From: Belnapia moabensis DSM 16746
Lineage (GTDB): Bacteria > Pseudomonadota > Alphaproteobacteria > Acetobacterales > Acetobacteraceae
Assembly: GCF_000745835.1 (NCBI RefSeq)
Contig: NZ_JQKB01000009.1
Location: 62,001 to 126,000 of the forward strand
DNA length: 64,000 nucleotides
Direction of reading: 5' to 3'
A program made the translations under genes and the position numbers. Numbering within the stretch: the first letter of the stretch is position 1; every line of letters begins with the position of its first letter. Shown one piece after another: positions 36,376 to 46,088 of this stretch. Below the pieces are notes generated by a model, which saw only the letters and a list, made by a program, of their open reading frames with translations, searched no databases and was not told the origin of the DNA.

Positions 36376-38079
36376 TCAATGCCGGTGTGAGGCTCGGGTG
36401 AGCGCCAGCACCGGCAGCAGCCCCGCCGCGACGATGAGCAGCGCCGAGGTGCTGGCCTCCGCCAACCTTTCATCGGCGGCGAGGTTGTGGACCCGGACGG
36501 CCAGCGTGTCGAAGTCGAAGGGGCGGATAATGAGCGTCGCCGGCAACTCCTTCATCGTATCGACGAAGACGAGGAGGCCCGCGGTCAGCAGGCTCGCGCG
36601 GGCGAGTGGCCATTCGACCCGCAGCACCGCCGCGGCCGGCCCGGCGCCAAGACTGCGCGCCGCCTCGCGCAGGCTCGGCCGCAGCCGCGCCAGCCCTGCC
36701 TCCACCGCGGAGAGGGCAACGGCCAGGAAGCGCACGAGATAGGCGAAGACCAGCGCCGCGATTCCGCCCGAGAGCAGCAGGCCGGTCGAGACCCCGAAGC
36801 GTGCCCGCATCCAGCCATCGAGCGCATTGTCGAACAGGCCGAGCGGCACCAGCGTGCCGACGGCGATGACGGAGCCCGGCAACGCATAGCCAAGCCCCGC
36901 CACGCGCAGGGCCACACGCTGCGCCGGCCGCGGATGCAGCCGCGCCGCCCAGCCGAGCAGCGCCGCCAGCAGCACCGCGAGCAGTGCCGCCAGCCCGGCG
37001 AGGGTCACGCTGTTGCGGGCGAAGGGCAGGAAGCGCTCGGGCGAGAGCGGATCGCCGACCTGCAGCATCAGCGCCAGCAATGTTCCCGCCGGTACCAGGA
37101 AGCCGAGCGCCACCGGCAGTGCACAGGCGAGGAAGGCCGCAGCCGCCCGCCAGCCCCGCAGCGGTGCCGGCCGCAAGGGCACTTCCCGCGCGGTCGTCGC
37201 ATGGAAGCGCCGACCGCCGCGGCTCGCCCGCTCGAAAACCAGCAGCAACGCCGCCAACCCCATCAGGCAGGCGGCGAGCTGGCTGGCCGCGCCACGGTCG
37301 CCCAAGCTGAACCAGGCCTCGTAGACGCCGGTGGTGAGGGTGCGCACGCCGAAATGCTGCACCGTGCCGAAATCCGCCAGCGTCTCCATCAGCGCCAGCG
37401 CCACGCCCCCGGCAATGGCCGGCCGCGCCATCGGCAAGGCGAGGCGGAAGAAGCAGCCGGTGAGGGACCGACCGAGCGTCCGCGCCGCCTCGACCAGCCC
37501 CAGGCTCTGCTGCGCGAAGGCGCTGCGGCAGAGGAGGTACACATAAGGATACAGCACCAGGCCGAGCATCAGCGCCGCCCCGGGCAGGCTGCGGATTTCG
37601 GGGAACCAGTATTGGCCCCAGCGCAGCCCGGTCGCGCTGCGGAAAGCGGTTTGCACTGGCCCTGCCACATCGAGCAGCCAGGTATAGGCATAGCCGCAGA
37701 CATAGGCCGGCATCGCCATCGGCAGCAGCAACGCCACTTCCAGCATCCGGCGCCCCGGGAAGCGGCAGGCGGTGACCAGCCAGGCCGTGAGCGTGCCGGT
37801 ACCGGCCGTGATCGCCCCGACACCGAATGCCAGCAGGGCGGAGTTGCCCAGCATCTCCGGCAGTGTGGTGCCGGCGATATGGCGCCAAGCGGCACCCGCC
37901 GGCCCCGCCGCCGCGGCCAGGACGGCGAGCAGCGGCGCGGCGACCAGCGCGGCCAGGGGCAGGGCGAGCAAGGCCCAGGCCGGAGCCCGGCGGGCCCTGG
38001 GTTTATTGGGCAGCCTTCTTCGCCTTCCAATCGGCGACCGAGAGGCGGGGCACCTCGATCCGGTCCGTGGTGCGGGCAT
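36376..38079 (-). CDS. FbpB-type iron(III) ABC transporter permease
   Basis: About 12 membrane helices in two fused permease halves, as in FbpB/SfuB proteins. Each half has an EAA loop (LVEAARTLGRSLTGCFFRLA and LREAARSLGAGPAAAVLRVEW). ETLADFGTVQHFG and VDTMKELPATLIIRPF are diagnostic of this ferric-iron branch. The start is uncertain: ATG 38079 overlaps the upstream reductase by about 77 nt, while TTG 37971 would avoid overlap and lose only a basic leader. No periplasmic binding protein or ATPase is nearby, so partners must be encoded elsewhere. Confidence 0.85.
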   Translation of the reverse strand: MPAPRTGSRCPASRSPIGRRRRLPNKPRARRAPAWALLALPLAALVAAPLLAVLAAAAGPAGAAWRHIAGTTLPEMLGNSALLAFGVGAITAGTGTLTAWLVTACRFPGRRMLEVALLLPMAMPAYVCGYAYTWLLDVAGPVQTAFRSATGLRWGQYWFPEIRSLPGAALMLGLVLYPYVYLLCRSAFAQQSLGLVEAARTLGRSLTGCFFRLALPMARPAIAGGVALALMETLADFGTVQHFGVRTLTTGVYEAWFSLGDRGAASQLAACLMGLAALLLVFERASRGGRRFHATTAREVPLRPAPLRGWRAAAAFLACALPVALGFLVPAGTLLALMLQVGDPLSPERFLPFARNSVTLAGLAALLAVLLAALLGWAARLHPRPAQRVALRVAGLGYALPGSVIAVGTLVPLGLFDNALDGWMRARFGVSTGLLLSGGIAALVFAYLVRFLAVALSAVEAGLARLRPSLREAARSLGAGPAAAVLRVEWPLARASLLTAGLLVFVDTMKELPATLIIRPFDFDTLAVRVHNLAADERLAEASTSALLIVAAGLLPVLALTRASHRH

Positions 38080-38659
38080 ACCAGCCGCGGCCATGCATGC
38101 GGCCGAGCAGGTTCAGCTTCGGCGTATCGACGTAACACTTCGCTGGGTCGAGCACGCAATCGTCCTGGATATGCACCGCGACGACACGGCCGAGCACGAC
38201 GGTGTGCTCCCCGGCCGGGACCAGCTGGTAGGTGACGCATTCCAGCGCCACTGGGCTCTCCGCGATGCGCGGCGGCTTCACCTTGGCGGAGGCGATGCGG
38301 GTGAGTCCGGCCTCGGCGACCTCATCCACCCCGGCCGGGAAGTCCACCGCCGTGGCATTCATCTGATGGACCGCCTGCTCCGGCACTAAGCAGACGACGA
38401 ATTCGCCGGTCGCCTTAATGTTGGCGCAGGTGTCCTTCAGCGCGCCCGGCGCCTTCGGCCCGCAGCCGATGCCAACCACCACGGGGTTGGAGGAGAAGGC
38501 GTTGAAGAAGGAGTAGGGCGCCGCATTGGTCACCCCCGCGGCATCCTGGGAGACGACCCAGGCGATCGGGCGGGGCACGACGGAGGAGACGATCAGCTTG
38601 TAGCAATCCTGCGGATTGAGCGTCTCGAAATCGAACAGCATCGGCGGCGTATCCTTCAT
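38003..38659 (-). CDS. Flavin reductase-like FMN-binding protein
   Basis: A 218-aa split-barrel flavoprotein of the flavin-reductase-like family. Conserved pieces are VVPRPIAWVVSQDAAGVTN, APYSFFNAFSSNPVVVGIG and KDTCANIKATGEFVVCLV (FMN site). It may reduce flavin for a monooxygenase or be a self-contained reductase. It lies upstream of the permease on the same strand with overlapping ends and is divergent from the chemotaxis receptor. The specific substrate is unknown. Confidence 0.85.
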   Translation of the reverse strand: MKDTPPMLFDFETLNPQDCYKLIVSSVVPRPIAWVVSQDAAGVTNAAPYSFFNAFSSNPVVVGIGCGPKAPGALKDTCANIKATGEFVVCLVPEQAVHQMNATAVDFPAGVDEVAEAGLTRIASAKVKPPRIAESPVALECVTYQLVPAGEHTVVLGRVVAVHIQDDCVLDPAKCYVDTPKLNLLGRMHGRGWYARTTDRIEVPRLSVADWKAKKAAQ

Positions 38660-38688
38660 CGCGTCATGGTGAAGAAAGTGCCGCCCGG

Positions 38689-38702
38689 CGACAGGCCTGT
38701 CG
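38689..38702. promoter_or_regulatory. Perfect 14-bp palindrome in a divergent promoter region
   Basis: CGACAGGCCTGTCG is a perfect palindrome in the 107-bp gap between the minus-strand flavin reductase and the plus-strand chemotaxis receptor. Its location suits a shared operator. The binding protein is unknown. Confidence 0.45.
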
Positions 38703-38766
38703 AGTGGGGCGTTTGCGGGATGTTAAAACCTGAGGCGGCATGCTTGGCGCGTAAGGAGATACCCCG

Positions 38767-41076
38767 ATGCGCCTGTTCCGTGACCTCTCAGTCGGCCGAA
38801 AATTCGCCGCCAGCGCGATCCTCGCAGTTTTGCTGCTGATCGGTATGGTAGGGCTGGTGCGACGGGATCTGGGCCTGGCCCGGGAGCAGAGCGTAGCGGA
38901 ACGCGCCGCCATCGCCGCAGCCGGCTCGGCGCAGCAGGCGGCAGTCCATGTCGCCCGCATCGCCACCGCCTCCCGCGGCCTGAGGACGGCGCAGACACCG
39001 GAGACGCTGGCCGCGGAACTCGCCCGGGTCGAGGAGGAGGCCCAGCTCACCCGGCAGCAGCTGGAGGCCGCCGGCGCCGCCAGAATCGCGCGCGGGACGC
39101 TGGCAGAAGCGGCTTCGGTACTTGGCGAGTACCTGACAGTGGCGGCCGAGCAGGCGACCCAGCGGCGCCAGATGATCGCCGAACGCGACGGGCCCCTGAC
39201 GCGCTCCAGTGCCGATTACGACCAGGCCTATGAGGCCGCCGCCTCGATGATCGACTTCGATGTGCCCGCCGACCTGCGGGAGGAAGCCAGGCAACGCCTT
39301 GGCACCTTGCATGGGGCCGTGAATGAGGTCCGTCTCGGCATCCAGCGCTTCCTGGCGACCGAGGATGACGCCCAGGCCCGGCGCGTCCGTCGTGCCGCAG
39401 CCCAGCTCGGGGTGCATCAACGGGCGCTCTCCGCGCTGGTGCCCGAAGGGGCCGCGCGGGTGCCGCTGACGCGCCTGGCCGAGTTGGCGCAGGCCACGAG
39501 TCGCTCCGCAGTCGAGGTGGTGCGGCTGGCCGAGTCCATCGCCGCTCTTCGTACCCAGCGTGCCAACCCCCTCCGCCAGGCGCTGGAGGACCATATGGCC
39601 GAAGCCGGGCGCCAGCTCGCGGCGGAGGCGGCGGAGCGCAACCAGGCCAGCGCCGCGGCAGAGGTCCGGCTGGAGCGAAACGTTCTGTGGATCGGCGTCG
39701 CGGTGGCGCTGCTGCTCGCCCTGTCCGGCTGGGCGAGTGCCCGCGCGATCGGTACCCCGCTGCGCCGGCTGGCCGACGCGGTGCGCGCCATCGCCGCGGG
39801 CGATGCGACGGTCGAGGTGCCGGACCGCGGGAGGCGCGACGAGATCGGCGGAATCGCCAATGCGCTGGAAGGGCTGCGCGGCACCGTGCAACGCGCCTTC
39901 GCCCAGCAGCAGATGCTGGAGCAGCTGCCGATCGCGGTGATGACCGCCGATCCGCGGGACGATTTCCGCATGGGCTACATGAACCCGGCGACACATGCGC
40001 TGTTCGGCCGCATCGGCAACTGGCTGCCCTGTCCGGTGGAGGAGATGGTGGGCCGGAGCATCGATATCCTGCATCGCCACCCGGAGCACCAGCGCGCAAT
40101 CCTTGCGGATCCGAGTCGCCTGCCGCACAAGGCGCGCATCCGGCTGGGTGAGGAGGTGCTCGATCTCACCGTCAGCGCCATCCGCGATGCCGAAGGCCAG
40201 TATGTCAACGCCATGCTGGTCTGGTCGCTGGTGACGGCCCAGGCACGGCTTGCCGACCGGTTCGAGGCGGAGATCGGCGGCGTGGTCGAGGCGGTGTCGA
40301 CCGCGGCGGCACAGATGCAAGAGGCGGCCCGGGCGCTCACCGGCGCTTCCGAAACCAGCGGGCGGGAGGCGGATGCAGTGGCAGAGGCCGGACATCAGGC
40401 CGGAGCCGATGTGCAATCCGTCGCGGCGAGCGCCGAGGAACTGGCAGCGAGCGTCGCCGAGATCAGCCGTCAGGTCGCCGATGGCGCCGCCGTGGCACGC
40501 GATGCGGCGGCCGAGGCGCGGGCCACGGATGAGACGGTGCAGGGCCTCGCTCAGGCGGCGCAGCGCATCGGCGATGTGGTGCGGTTGATCGGCGACATCG
40601 CTGGCCAGACCAACCTGCTGGCGCTGAATGCGACCATCGAGGCTGCCCGCGCCGGCGAGGCCGGCAAGGGCTTTGCAGTAGTGGCGAGCGAGGTGAAACA
40701 GCTTGCCGGCCAGACCGCCAAGGCCACGGAGGAGATCGCCAGCCAGGTCGGCGGCATCCAGACGGCGACGGAGAAGGCGGTCACGGCGTTGCGCTCCATC
40801 GGCGGCACCATCGAGCGCATCAACGAGGTGACGGCGGCGATCGCCGCGGCCGTCGAGGAGCAGGGCAGCGCAACGCAGGAAATCGCCCGCAGCGCCAGCC
40901 AGGTGGCATCCGGCACGGCGGCCGTGGCCCGGCGCATTCAGGACGTGCAGCGCGCGGCGCAGGAGACGGGCGAGGCCTCGGCCGGTCTGCTCGGCGCCGC
41001 GGATGGGCTGGGTGGCCATGCCGGCACGCTCCGCGCCCGCGCCGGCGAGTTCCTGGAAGGAATCCGCCGGGCATAG
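38767..41076 (+). CDS. Methyl-accepting chemotaxis protein with internal PAS-like domain
   Basis: A 769-aa transmembrane receptor. TM1 spans about 12-31, a helical periplasmic sensor about 32-305 and TM2 about 308-326. HAMP spans about 327-382 ([19 protein letters not shown]) and a PAS-like domain about 384-490 ([27 protein letters not shown]). The signalling domain has the hairpin tip [23 protein letters not shown] between HAMP and the signalling hairpin is less common than PAS outside and may add cytoplasmic sensing. No C-terminal CheR/CheB pentapeptide is seen. GTAAGGAGAT provides the ribosome site. No che genes are nearby. Confidence 0.92.
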   Translation: MRLFRDLSVGRKFAASAILAVLLLIGMVGLVRRDLGLAREQSVAERAAIAAAGSAQQAAVHVARIATASRGLRTAQTPETLAAELARVEEEAQLTRQQLEAAGAARIARGTLAEAASVLGEYLTVAAEQATQRRQMIAERDGPLTRSSADYDQAYEAAASMIDFDVPADLREEARQRLGTLHGAVNEVRLGIQRFLATEDDAQARRVRRAAAQLGVHQRALSALVPEGAARVPLTRLAELAQATSRSAVEVVRLAESIAALRTQRANPLRQALEDHMAEAGRQLAAEAAERNQASAAAEVRLERNVLWIGVAVALLLALSGWASARAIGTPLRRLADAVRAIAAGDATVEVPDRGRRDEIGGIANALEGLRGTVQRAFAQQQMLEQLPIAVMTADPRDDFRMGYMNPATHALFGRIGNWLPCPVEEMVGRSIDILHRHPEHQRAILADPSRLPHKARIRLGEEVLDLTVSAIRDAEGQYVNAMLVWSLVTAQARLADRFEAEIGGVVEAVSTAAAQMQEAARALTGASETSGREADAVAEAGHQAGADVQSVAASAEELAASVAEISRQVADGAAVARDAAAEARATDETVQGLAQAAQRIGDVVRLIGDIAGQTNLLALNATIEAARAGEAGKGFAVVASEVKQLAGQTAKATEEIASQVGGIQTATEKAVTALRSIGGTIERINEVTAAIAAAVEEQGSATQEIARSASQVASGTAAVARRIQDVQRAAQETGEASAGLLGAADGLGGHAGTLRARAGEFLEGIRRA

Positions 41077-41132
41077 CGCCCGGCCCGGGCCGGCGATAGC
41101 CTCGGCGCCAAACCGCTGGAGGAGCGCAGCCC

Positions 41133-42002
41133 ATGCAACCGACCGAACAGGTCCCGGCCGTCTACCACCGCCGCATCGGCGACATCACCCTCACCGCCAT
41201 CGGTGACGGGCATCTGGATGGCTCCATGGCTGTCATCCAGAACATCGCACCGGAGGAGGCCGCGCAGATGTTGCGCGAGGCCTTCCGCCCGGTACCGCGG
41301 CGGACGGCGGTGAACACCTTCCTCATCCGCTCCGGTCGGCGGACGGCGCTGGTCGATACCGGCTGCGGAACGGCGATGGCGGCGAGCGCGGGCAAGCTGT
41401 TCCGCAACCTGGCGGCGGCGGGCGTCGATCCGGGGGAGATCGACACGGTCTTCCTCACCCATATGCATCCCGACCATTCGAACGGCCTCTCGGCGAACGG
41501 GATGCCGCTCTTCCCCCGGGCGGAACTGGCGATGCATGAGGCCGAGCATCGCTTCTGGCACGACGACGCGGCCATGGCGCGGGCCGACGAGGCGAGCCGC
41601 GAGCGCAACTTCCAGGCCTGCCGCGACCAGTCGGCTCCCTACCGGGACCGGCTGAAGCTGTTCAGCGGCGGCGAGGTCTTCCCCGGCGTCACCGCCATGC
41701 CCTTTCCCGGCCATACGCCCGGGCATAGCGGCTACCTGTTGGCCTCCGGCGGCGAGAGCCTGCTGATCTGGGGCGACATCATACACGTGCCGGAGATCCA
41801 GGTGCCGCGGCCGGAGGTCACCATGGCCTTCGACGTTGATCCAACCCAGGCGGAGGCGACGCGGCGCCGGGTCTTCGAGATGGTGGCGAGCGAGGGGCTG
41901 GCGGCCGCCGGGATGCACATGCACTTCCCCGGCTTCCTCCATCTGACCCGGCGCGGCACGGGCTATGCGCTGATCCCGGAGGCCTGGGCGACCGCCCTTT
42001 AG
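41133..42002 (+). CDS. MBL-fold metallo-hydrolase
   Basis: A 289-aa metallo-beta-lactamase-fold hydrolase. The metal motif is THMHPDHSNG, followed by the His of PGHTPGHSGYLL and the Asp of WGDIIHVPE. The family hydrolyses lactones, thioesters or similar bonds; lactonase-type members have the same layout. ATG 41133 follows GGAGGAG. It precedes a DUF35/thiolase pair, so a CoA-thioester or related substrate is possible but not shown. Confidence 0.85.
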   Translation: MQPTEQVPAVYHRRIGDITLTAIGDGHLDGSMAVIQNIAPEEAAQMLREAFRPVPRRTAVNTFLIRSGRRTALVDTGCGTAMAASAGKLFRNLAAAGVDPGEIDTVFLTHMHPDHSNGLSANGMPLFPRAELAMHEAEHRFWHDDAAMARADEASRERNFQACRDQSAPYRDRLKLFSGGEVFPGVTAMPFPGHTPGHSGYLLASGGESLLIWGDIIHVPEIQVPRPEVTMAFDVDPTQAEATRRRVFEMVASEGLAAAGMHMHFPGFLHLTRRGTGYALIPEAWATAL

Positions 42003-42045
42003 CGTGGCAGGGTGCCGCGCCACCATCGAAAGGGAGGAATGGCGC

Positions 42046-42462
42046 ATGCTCGCACCGGGTCGGCCGAAGCCGAAACCAACACCGGAAACCCAGCATTTCT
42101 GGGATGGCTGCAAGCAGGGCAAGCTGCTGCTGCAGCGTTGCGGCGATACGGGCAAGGCCTATTTCCCGCCGCGCCCCTTCAGCCCCTATACCGGCACGCG
42201 GAACGTGGAGGTCTTCGAGGCCTCGGGCCGCGCCAAGCTGCACAGCTACGTCATCCATCACCGCCCTGTCCCCGGCTTCACCCCGCCCTACGCCATCGCG
42301 GTGGTGGAGCTCGAGGAAGGACCGCGGCTGATGACCAACATTGTGGATTGCGAGCAGACGCCGGAGGCGCTCCAGCTCGACATGCCGATGGAGGTTGCCT
42401 TCACCCCGCTCGACGAGGAGGTCACGCTGCCCCTCTTCCGCCCCGCGAAGGAGAGCAAGTAA
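42046..42462 (+). CDS. DUF35 OB-fold protein with degenerate zinc ribbon
   Basis: A 138-aa protein with N-terminal rubredoxin-like and C-terminal OB-fold parts, the usual partner of non-decarboxylating thiolases (as in BbsA/BbsB or ChsH2/Ltp2). The FPPRPFSP box is kept, but three of four expected zinc cysteines are replaced: C32 remains while T35, S46 and T49 occupy the other positions. GGGAGGAAT precedes ATG 42046; GTG 42004 is rejected. The stop shares one base with the thiolase start, so the two form a unit. It likely binds CoA or supports the thiolase. Confidence 0.8.
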   Translation: MLAPGRPKPKPTPETQHFWDGCKQGKLLLQRCGDTGKAYFPPRPFSPYTGTRNVEVFEASGRAKLHSYVIHHRPVPGFTPPYAIAVVELEEGPRLMTNIVDCEQTPEALQLDMPMEVAFTPLDEEVTLPLFRPAKESK

Positions 42463-43610
42463 TGATCCGTCCGGGAGAGATTGCCGTCGTCGGCGCGGCC
42501 GAATCGACGAAGATTGGCGCCGTGCCGGGCATGTCGCAGATCATGCTGCATGCCGATGCCGCGCTGAATGCGATGGAGGAGACGGGGCTGAAACCGGGCG
42601 ACATCGACGGCGTCGCCTGCGTCGGCCCGATGATGCCGCAGCAGATCGCGCATTACCTCGGCATCACGCCGAAATGGGTGGACGGCACCGGGGTGGGGGG
42701 CTGTTCTTTCATGCTGCATGTGCGGCATGCAGCGGCGGCCATCCATGCCGGCTATGCCAAGACCATCCTCATCACCCATGGCGAGAGCGGCAAGTCGCGC
42801 ATCAATGCGACGCCCCGCCCGCCGGAGCCGGAGAGCCTGAACGGCCAGTTCGAGGTGCCCTACGGCCCCTTCGGCCCGCCGACGCTCTTCCCCATCCCCG
42901 TGCTGCGCTACATGAAGGAGCGCGGCGTCAGCCACGAGGACCTGGCAATGGTCGCCGTGGTGCAACGGGAATGGGCGGGCAAGAACCCGCGCGCCATGTT
43001 CCGCGACCCGATCACGGTCGATGACGTGCTGAACAGCCGGATGATCGCCTACCCCTTCCGCATCCTGCAATGCTGCCTGGTGACGGATGGCGGCGGCGCG
43101 TTGATCCTGACCAGCGCCGACCGGGCGAAGGACTTCCCGACCAAGCCGGTCTACATCCTTGGAACCGGCGAATCGGTCGAGACCAACATGGTCTCGCAGA
43201 TGAAGGACTTCACCTCCTCCTCCGCCTTCCGGGTCGCGGGGCCGACGGCGATTGAGGCGGCGGGGATCGACCGCTCGGCCGTGGATCACATGATGATCTA
43301 CGACGCCTTCGCCCATCTGCCGCTCTACGGGCTGGAAGATCTCGGCTTCTGCAAGCCGGGCGAGGCGGCGGGCTTCATCCGCGAGGGCAACACCCGGCCA
43401 GGCGGCAAGCTGCCGCTCAACACCAATGGCGGCGGCCTGTCCTACACCCATACCGGCATGTACGGCATGTTCGCCCTGCAGGAGAGCATCCGGCAGATGC
43501 GCGGCACGGCGCCGGCCCAGGTGCCGGATGCGAAGATCTCCGTCTGCCATGGCGTCGGCGGCATGTTCAGCGCCAGCGGCACGGTCGTCTTCTCCAACCA
43601 GAAGCCGTGA
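42462..43610 (+). CDS. Thiolase/SCP-x-type acetyl-CoA acetyltransferase family
   Basis: A 382-aa thiolase-fold protein of the lipid-transfer/non-decarboxylating branch. It starts EIAVVGAAESTKIGAVPGMS and contains GVACVGPMMPQQIAHYLG, VDHMMIYDAFAHLPLYGLED and LNTNGGGLSYTHTGMYG (late His/Gly motif). The usual nucleophilic-Cys region reads GVGGCSFMLHVRHAA. It is coupled to the DUF35 gene. Such pairs catalyse thiolytic or aldol cleavage of acyl-CoA in steroid or aromatic side-chain degradation. The substrate is unknown here. Confidence 0.85.
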   Translation: MIRPGEIAVVGAAESTKIGAVPGMSQIMLHADAALNAMEETGLKPGDIDGVACVGPMMPQQIAHYLGITPKWVDGTGVGGCSFMLHVRHAAAAIHAGYAKTILITHGESGKSRINATPRPPEPESLNGQFEVPYGPFGPPTLFPIPVLRYMKERGVSHEDLAMVAVVQREWAGKNPRAMFRDPITVDDVLNSRMIAYPFRILQCCLVTDGGGALILTSADRAKDFPTKPVYILGTGESVETNMVSQMKDFTSSSAFRVAGPTAIEAAGIDRSAVDHMMIYDAFAHLPLYGLEDLGFCKPGEAAGFIREGNTRPGGKLPLNTNGGGLSYTHTGMYGMFALQESIRQMRGTAPAQVPDAKISVCHGVGGMFSASGTVVFSNQKP

Positions 43611-43675
43611 CAAAACAGGGGCGGTGCTGCGGCGCCGCCCCATCCAACCCACTGATTTTCAACCGGAAAAAGGCA

Positions 43676-43750
<75 letters not shown>

Positions 43751-43850
43751 ATGCCTGCGGTGCGGCTATCTAGCGTGGCGTTGCCGTCACGGCAAGCCAT
43801 CCTGCGGCCGATGATGACACTTCCCCGCAGCTATGGCTTGATCGGCCCTG

Positions 43851-44735
43851 ATGGACCTTCCCTTGACCCCGGATGCCGGGCCGCCGCTCCAGGATGAGCC
43901 GCTGCCCTACGGCCTGATCCGCCCCGCCACGCATCGCGTCCCGGTCATATTCGCCTCGCCGCATTCCGGCCGGGCCTATCCGGCGGATTTCGTCGCCGCC
44001 GCGCGGCTCGACCCGGTGGCGCTCCGCAAGTCGGAGGACGGTTTCGTCGACGAGCTTTTCGGCGCCGCCCCGGCCGAAGGTATGCCGCTCCTGGCCGCGA
44101 CCTTCCCCCGCGTCTTTTGCGACGTGAACCGGGAGCCCTGGGAACTCGACCCGGGCATGTTCGACGGCCCGCTGCCCCCTTGGGTTAACACCGCCTCGCC
44201 CCGCGTCGGCGCCGGGCTCGGCACCATCGCCCGCGTGGTGGCGTCAGGGGAGGCGGTCTATCGCCGCAAGCTGAGCTTCGCCGAGGCGGAGGACCGCATC
44301 CGCCGCTTCTGGCAGCCCTACCATGCGGCGCTGGCGGCGCTGATCGCCGAGACCCGGGCGGAATTCGGTACCTGCCTGCTGATCGATTGCCACTCCATGC
44401 CGACGCACCCGGCCCAGGCGGCGAACCCGCCCGACTTCGTCCTGGGCGATGCCCATGGCACCGCCTGTGCCCCGCGTGCGACCCGGCTGGTGGAGGAAGC
44501 GCTGGCAGGCATGGGCTACCGGGTACGGCGAAATGACCCCTACGCCGGCGGCTACGTCACCCGCCATTACGGCCGGCCGCGCGAGGGGGTGCATGCCCTA
44601 CAGATCGAGGTCGCCCGGCCGCTCTACATGGATGAGGCGCGGATCGAGCGGCTGCCCCGCATGGCGGCGCTCCAGGCCGACATCACCCGGCTGATCGCCG
44701 GCCTTGCCGCGACCGACTGGCGCTTCCTGGGCTGA
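43851..44735 (+). CDS. hutG: N-formylglutamate amidohydrolase
   Basis: A 294-aa zinc amidohydrolase. The metal and substrate motifs FASPHSGRAYP, FCDVNREPWELDPGMF, LIDCHSMPTHP and YVTRHYGRPREGVHALQIE define the family. It hydrolyses N-formyl-L-glutamate to glutamate and formate, the last step of one histidine-degradation route. No other hut gene is in the window, so the gene name rests on family alone. A convergent minus-strand terminator lies just after it. Confidence 0.9.
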   Translation: MDLPLTPDAGPPLQDEPLPYGLIRPATHRVPVIFASPHSGRAYPADFVAAARLDPVALRKSEDGFVDELFGAAPAEGMPLLAATFPRVFCDVNREPWELDPGMFDGPLPPWVNTASPRVGAGLGTIARVVASGEAVYRRKLSFAEAEDRIRRFWQPYHAALAALIAETRAEFGTCLLIDCHSMPTHPAQAANPPDFVLGDAHGTACAPRATRLVEEALAGMGYRVRRNDPYAGGYVTRHYGRPREGVHALQIEVARPLYMDEARIERLPRMAALQADITRLIAGLAATDWRFLG

Positions 44736-44792
44736 TTTCGGACAAAAGGCAGTAGGACGCGCGCGGCGTCGCCGCGCCTCCGGCCCGCAGAC

Positions 44793-44823
44793 AAAAAAAA
44801 GGGCGGTGGCTTGCGCCACCGCC
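44793..44823 (-). terminator. Intrinsic terminator for the CaiB/acyl-CoA dehydrogenase operon
   Basis: A 9-bp perfect stem (GGCGGTGGC/GCCACCGCC, 4-nt loop) flanked by eight A's on the plus strand, which become a U8 tract on the minus-strand RNA. This is a textbook Rho-independent terminator about 135 nt past the end of the CoA-transferase gene at 44959. Confidence 0.9.
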
Positions 44824-44958
44824 GAGTTTAGGGAGGAAACGTCCAAGAAAGACAACAACCCGGCAACGCCGTGTTGCTGCGATGCACAATCTAGGTCCGG
44901 CGCGGCCCCGATGCAAGCGCTTTTTTGCAGTGCAGCATCGCAATGGAAGCATGGCTCC

Positions 44959-46086
44959 TCAGGCCGCAAACTCCGCGCGAATGGCCTCGCTGTGCTGGCC
45001 GAGCGAGGGCACCGGGCCGAGGCTCCGCGCCCCGTCCGACAGCCGTGCCGGGGGAGCGCCGATACCGATCGGCCCTGCCTCGGTCTCCACCGTGACCCGG
45101 CGGAAGGCCGGATGGGTCTTGAGCCCCTCGCAATCATTGACGAAGCCGAAGGCGATGTTGGCGCGCAGCAGCATCTCCGCGCAGGCGGCGCGATCGAGCG
45201 TGGCGAAGGTCCGGGCGATATAGGCGTCCACCATCGGCCGGTGCGCCACCCGCTCGTTGTTGCTGCGGAATCCTTCGCGCTGTGGCAGCTCCGGCTCCTC
45301 CAGGAAATGGGTGCAGAAATTGGCCCATTCCCGCTCGTTCTGGATGGAGATGAGCACCGGCACCCCGCCCGCCGTCTCGAAGGCGCCATAAGGGCAGATG
45401 GAGGGATGGGCGAGGCCGATCCGCGGCGGGTTCCGCCCCGTTCCCTCGTATTGCAGCAGCGGCACCGTCATCCAGTCCGCCATGCCGTCGAAGAGGCTGA
45501 CGGCGATGCCCTTGCCCCGGCCGGTGATGCCGCGCTCGATCAACGCCTCCAGCACCGCCGCATGGGCGTGCATCCCGCAGGCGATGTCGCAGGCCGAGAC
45601 GCCGACGCGCCCCGGCCCCTCGGCCCGACCGGTGATGCTGGCGAGACCCGATTCGGCCTGCACCAACAGGTCATAGGCCTTCATCTTGGCGTATTCGCCC
45701 TCCTCGCCGTAGCCAGAGATGTCGACGGTGATCAGCCGCGGATGCCGCTCGCGCAGCGCCGCCGAGCCGAAGCCAGCGCGGGCCATCGCCCCTGGTGCCA
45801 GGTTCTGTATGAAGACATCCGCCCGTGCCACCAGCCGCTCCAGCAGCGCCTTGTCGTCCGGCGCCTTGATGTCGAGGCAGAGGCTCTCCTTCCCCCGATT
45901 CAGCCAGACGAAATAGGAGGAGAGGCCCTGGGCCGCCGCGTCATAGGCCCGGGCGAAGTCGCCCTCCGGCCGCTCGATCTTGATCACCCGCGCCCCCGCA
46001 TCGGCAAGGCGGGAAGCGCAATAGGGCGCGGCGACGGCCTGCTCCATCGAGACGACGAGCAGGCCCTTCAGCGGCTGGCTGCCCAT
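44959..46086 (-). CDS. CaiB/BaiF family (family III) CoA-transferase
   Basis: A 375-aa CoA-transferase. The N-terminus LLVVSMEQAVAAPYCASRLAD, VIKIERPEGDFAR and SLCLDIKAPDDK are standard for the family. The catalytic Asp lies in MKAYDLLVQAESGLASITG. It moves CoA between an acyl-CoA and a free acid. ATG 46086 lies two bases after the acyl-CoA dehydrogenase stop, so both form one operon ending at the U8 terminator. It probably activates the acid that the dehydrogenase then oxidises. Confidence 0.9.
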   Translation of the reverse strand: MGSQPLKGLLVVSMEQAVAAPYCASRLADAGARVIKIERPEGDFARAYDAAAQGLSSYFVWLNRGKESLCLDIKAPDDKALLERLVARADVFIQNLAPGAMARAGFGSAALRERHPRLITVDISGYGEEGEYAKMKAYDLLVQAESGLASITGRAEGPGRVGVSACDIACGMHAHAAVLEALIERGITGRGKGIAVSLFDGMADWMTVPLLQYEGTGRNPPRIGLAHPSICPYGAFETAGGVPVLISIQNEREWANFCTHFLEEPELPQREGFRSNNERVAHRPMVDAYIARTFATLDRAACAEMLLRANIAFGFVNDCEGLKTHPAFRRVTVETEAGPIGIGAPPARLSDGARSLGPVPSLGQHSEAIRAEFAA

Positions 46087-46088
46087 CT

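Noticed and set aside
41080-41093. Palindrome CCGGCCCGGGCCGG after the chemotaxis gene as an operator
   Set aside because: Pure G/C palindromes are expected often by chance here, and it has no loop for a terminator.
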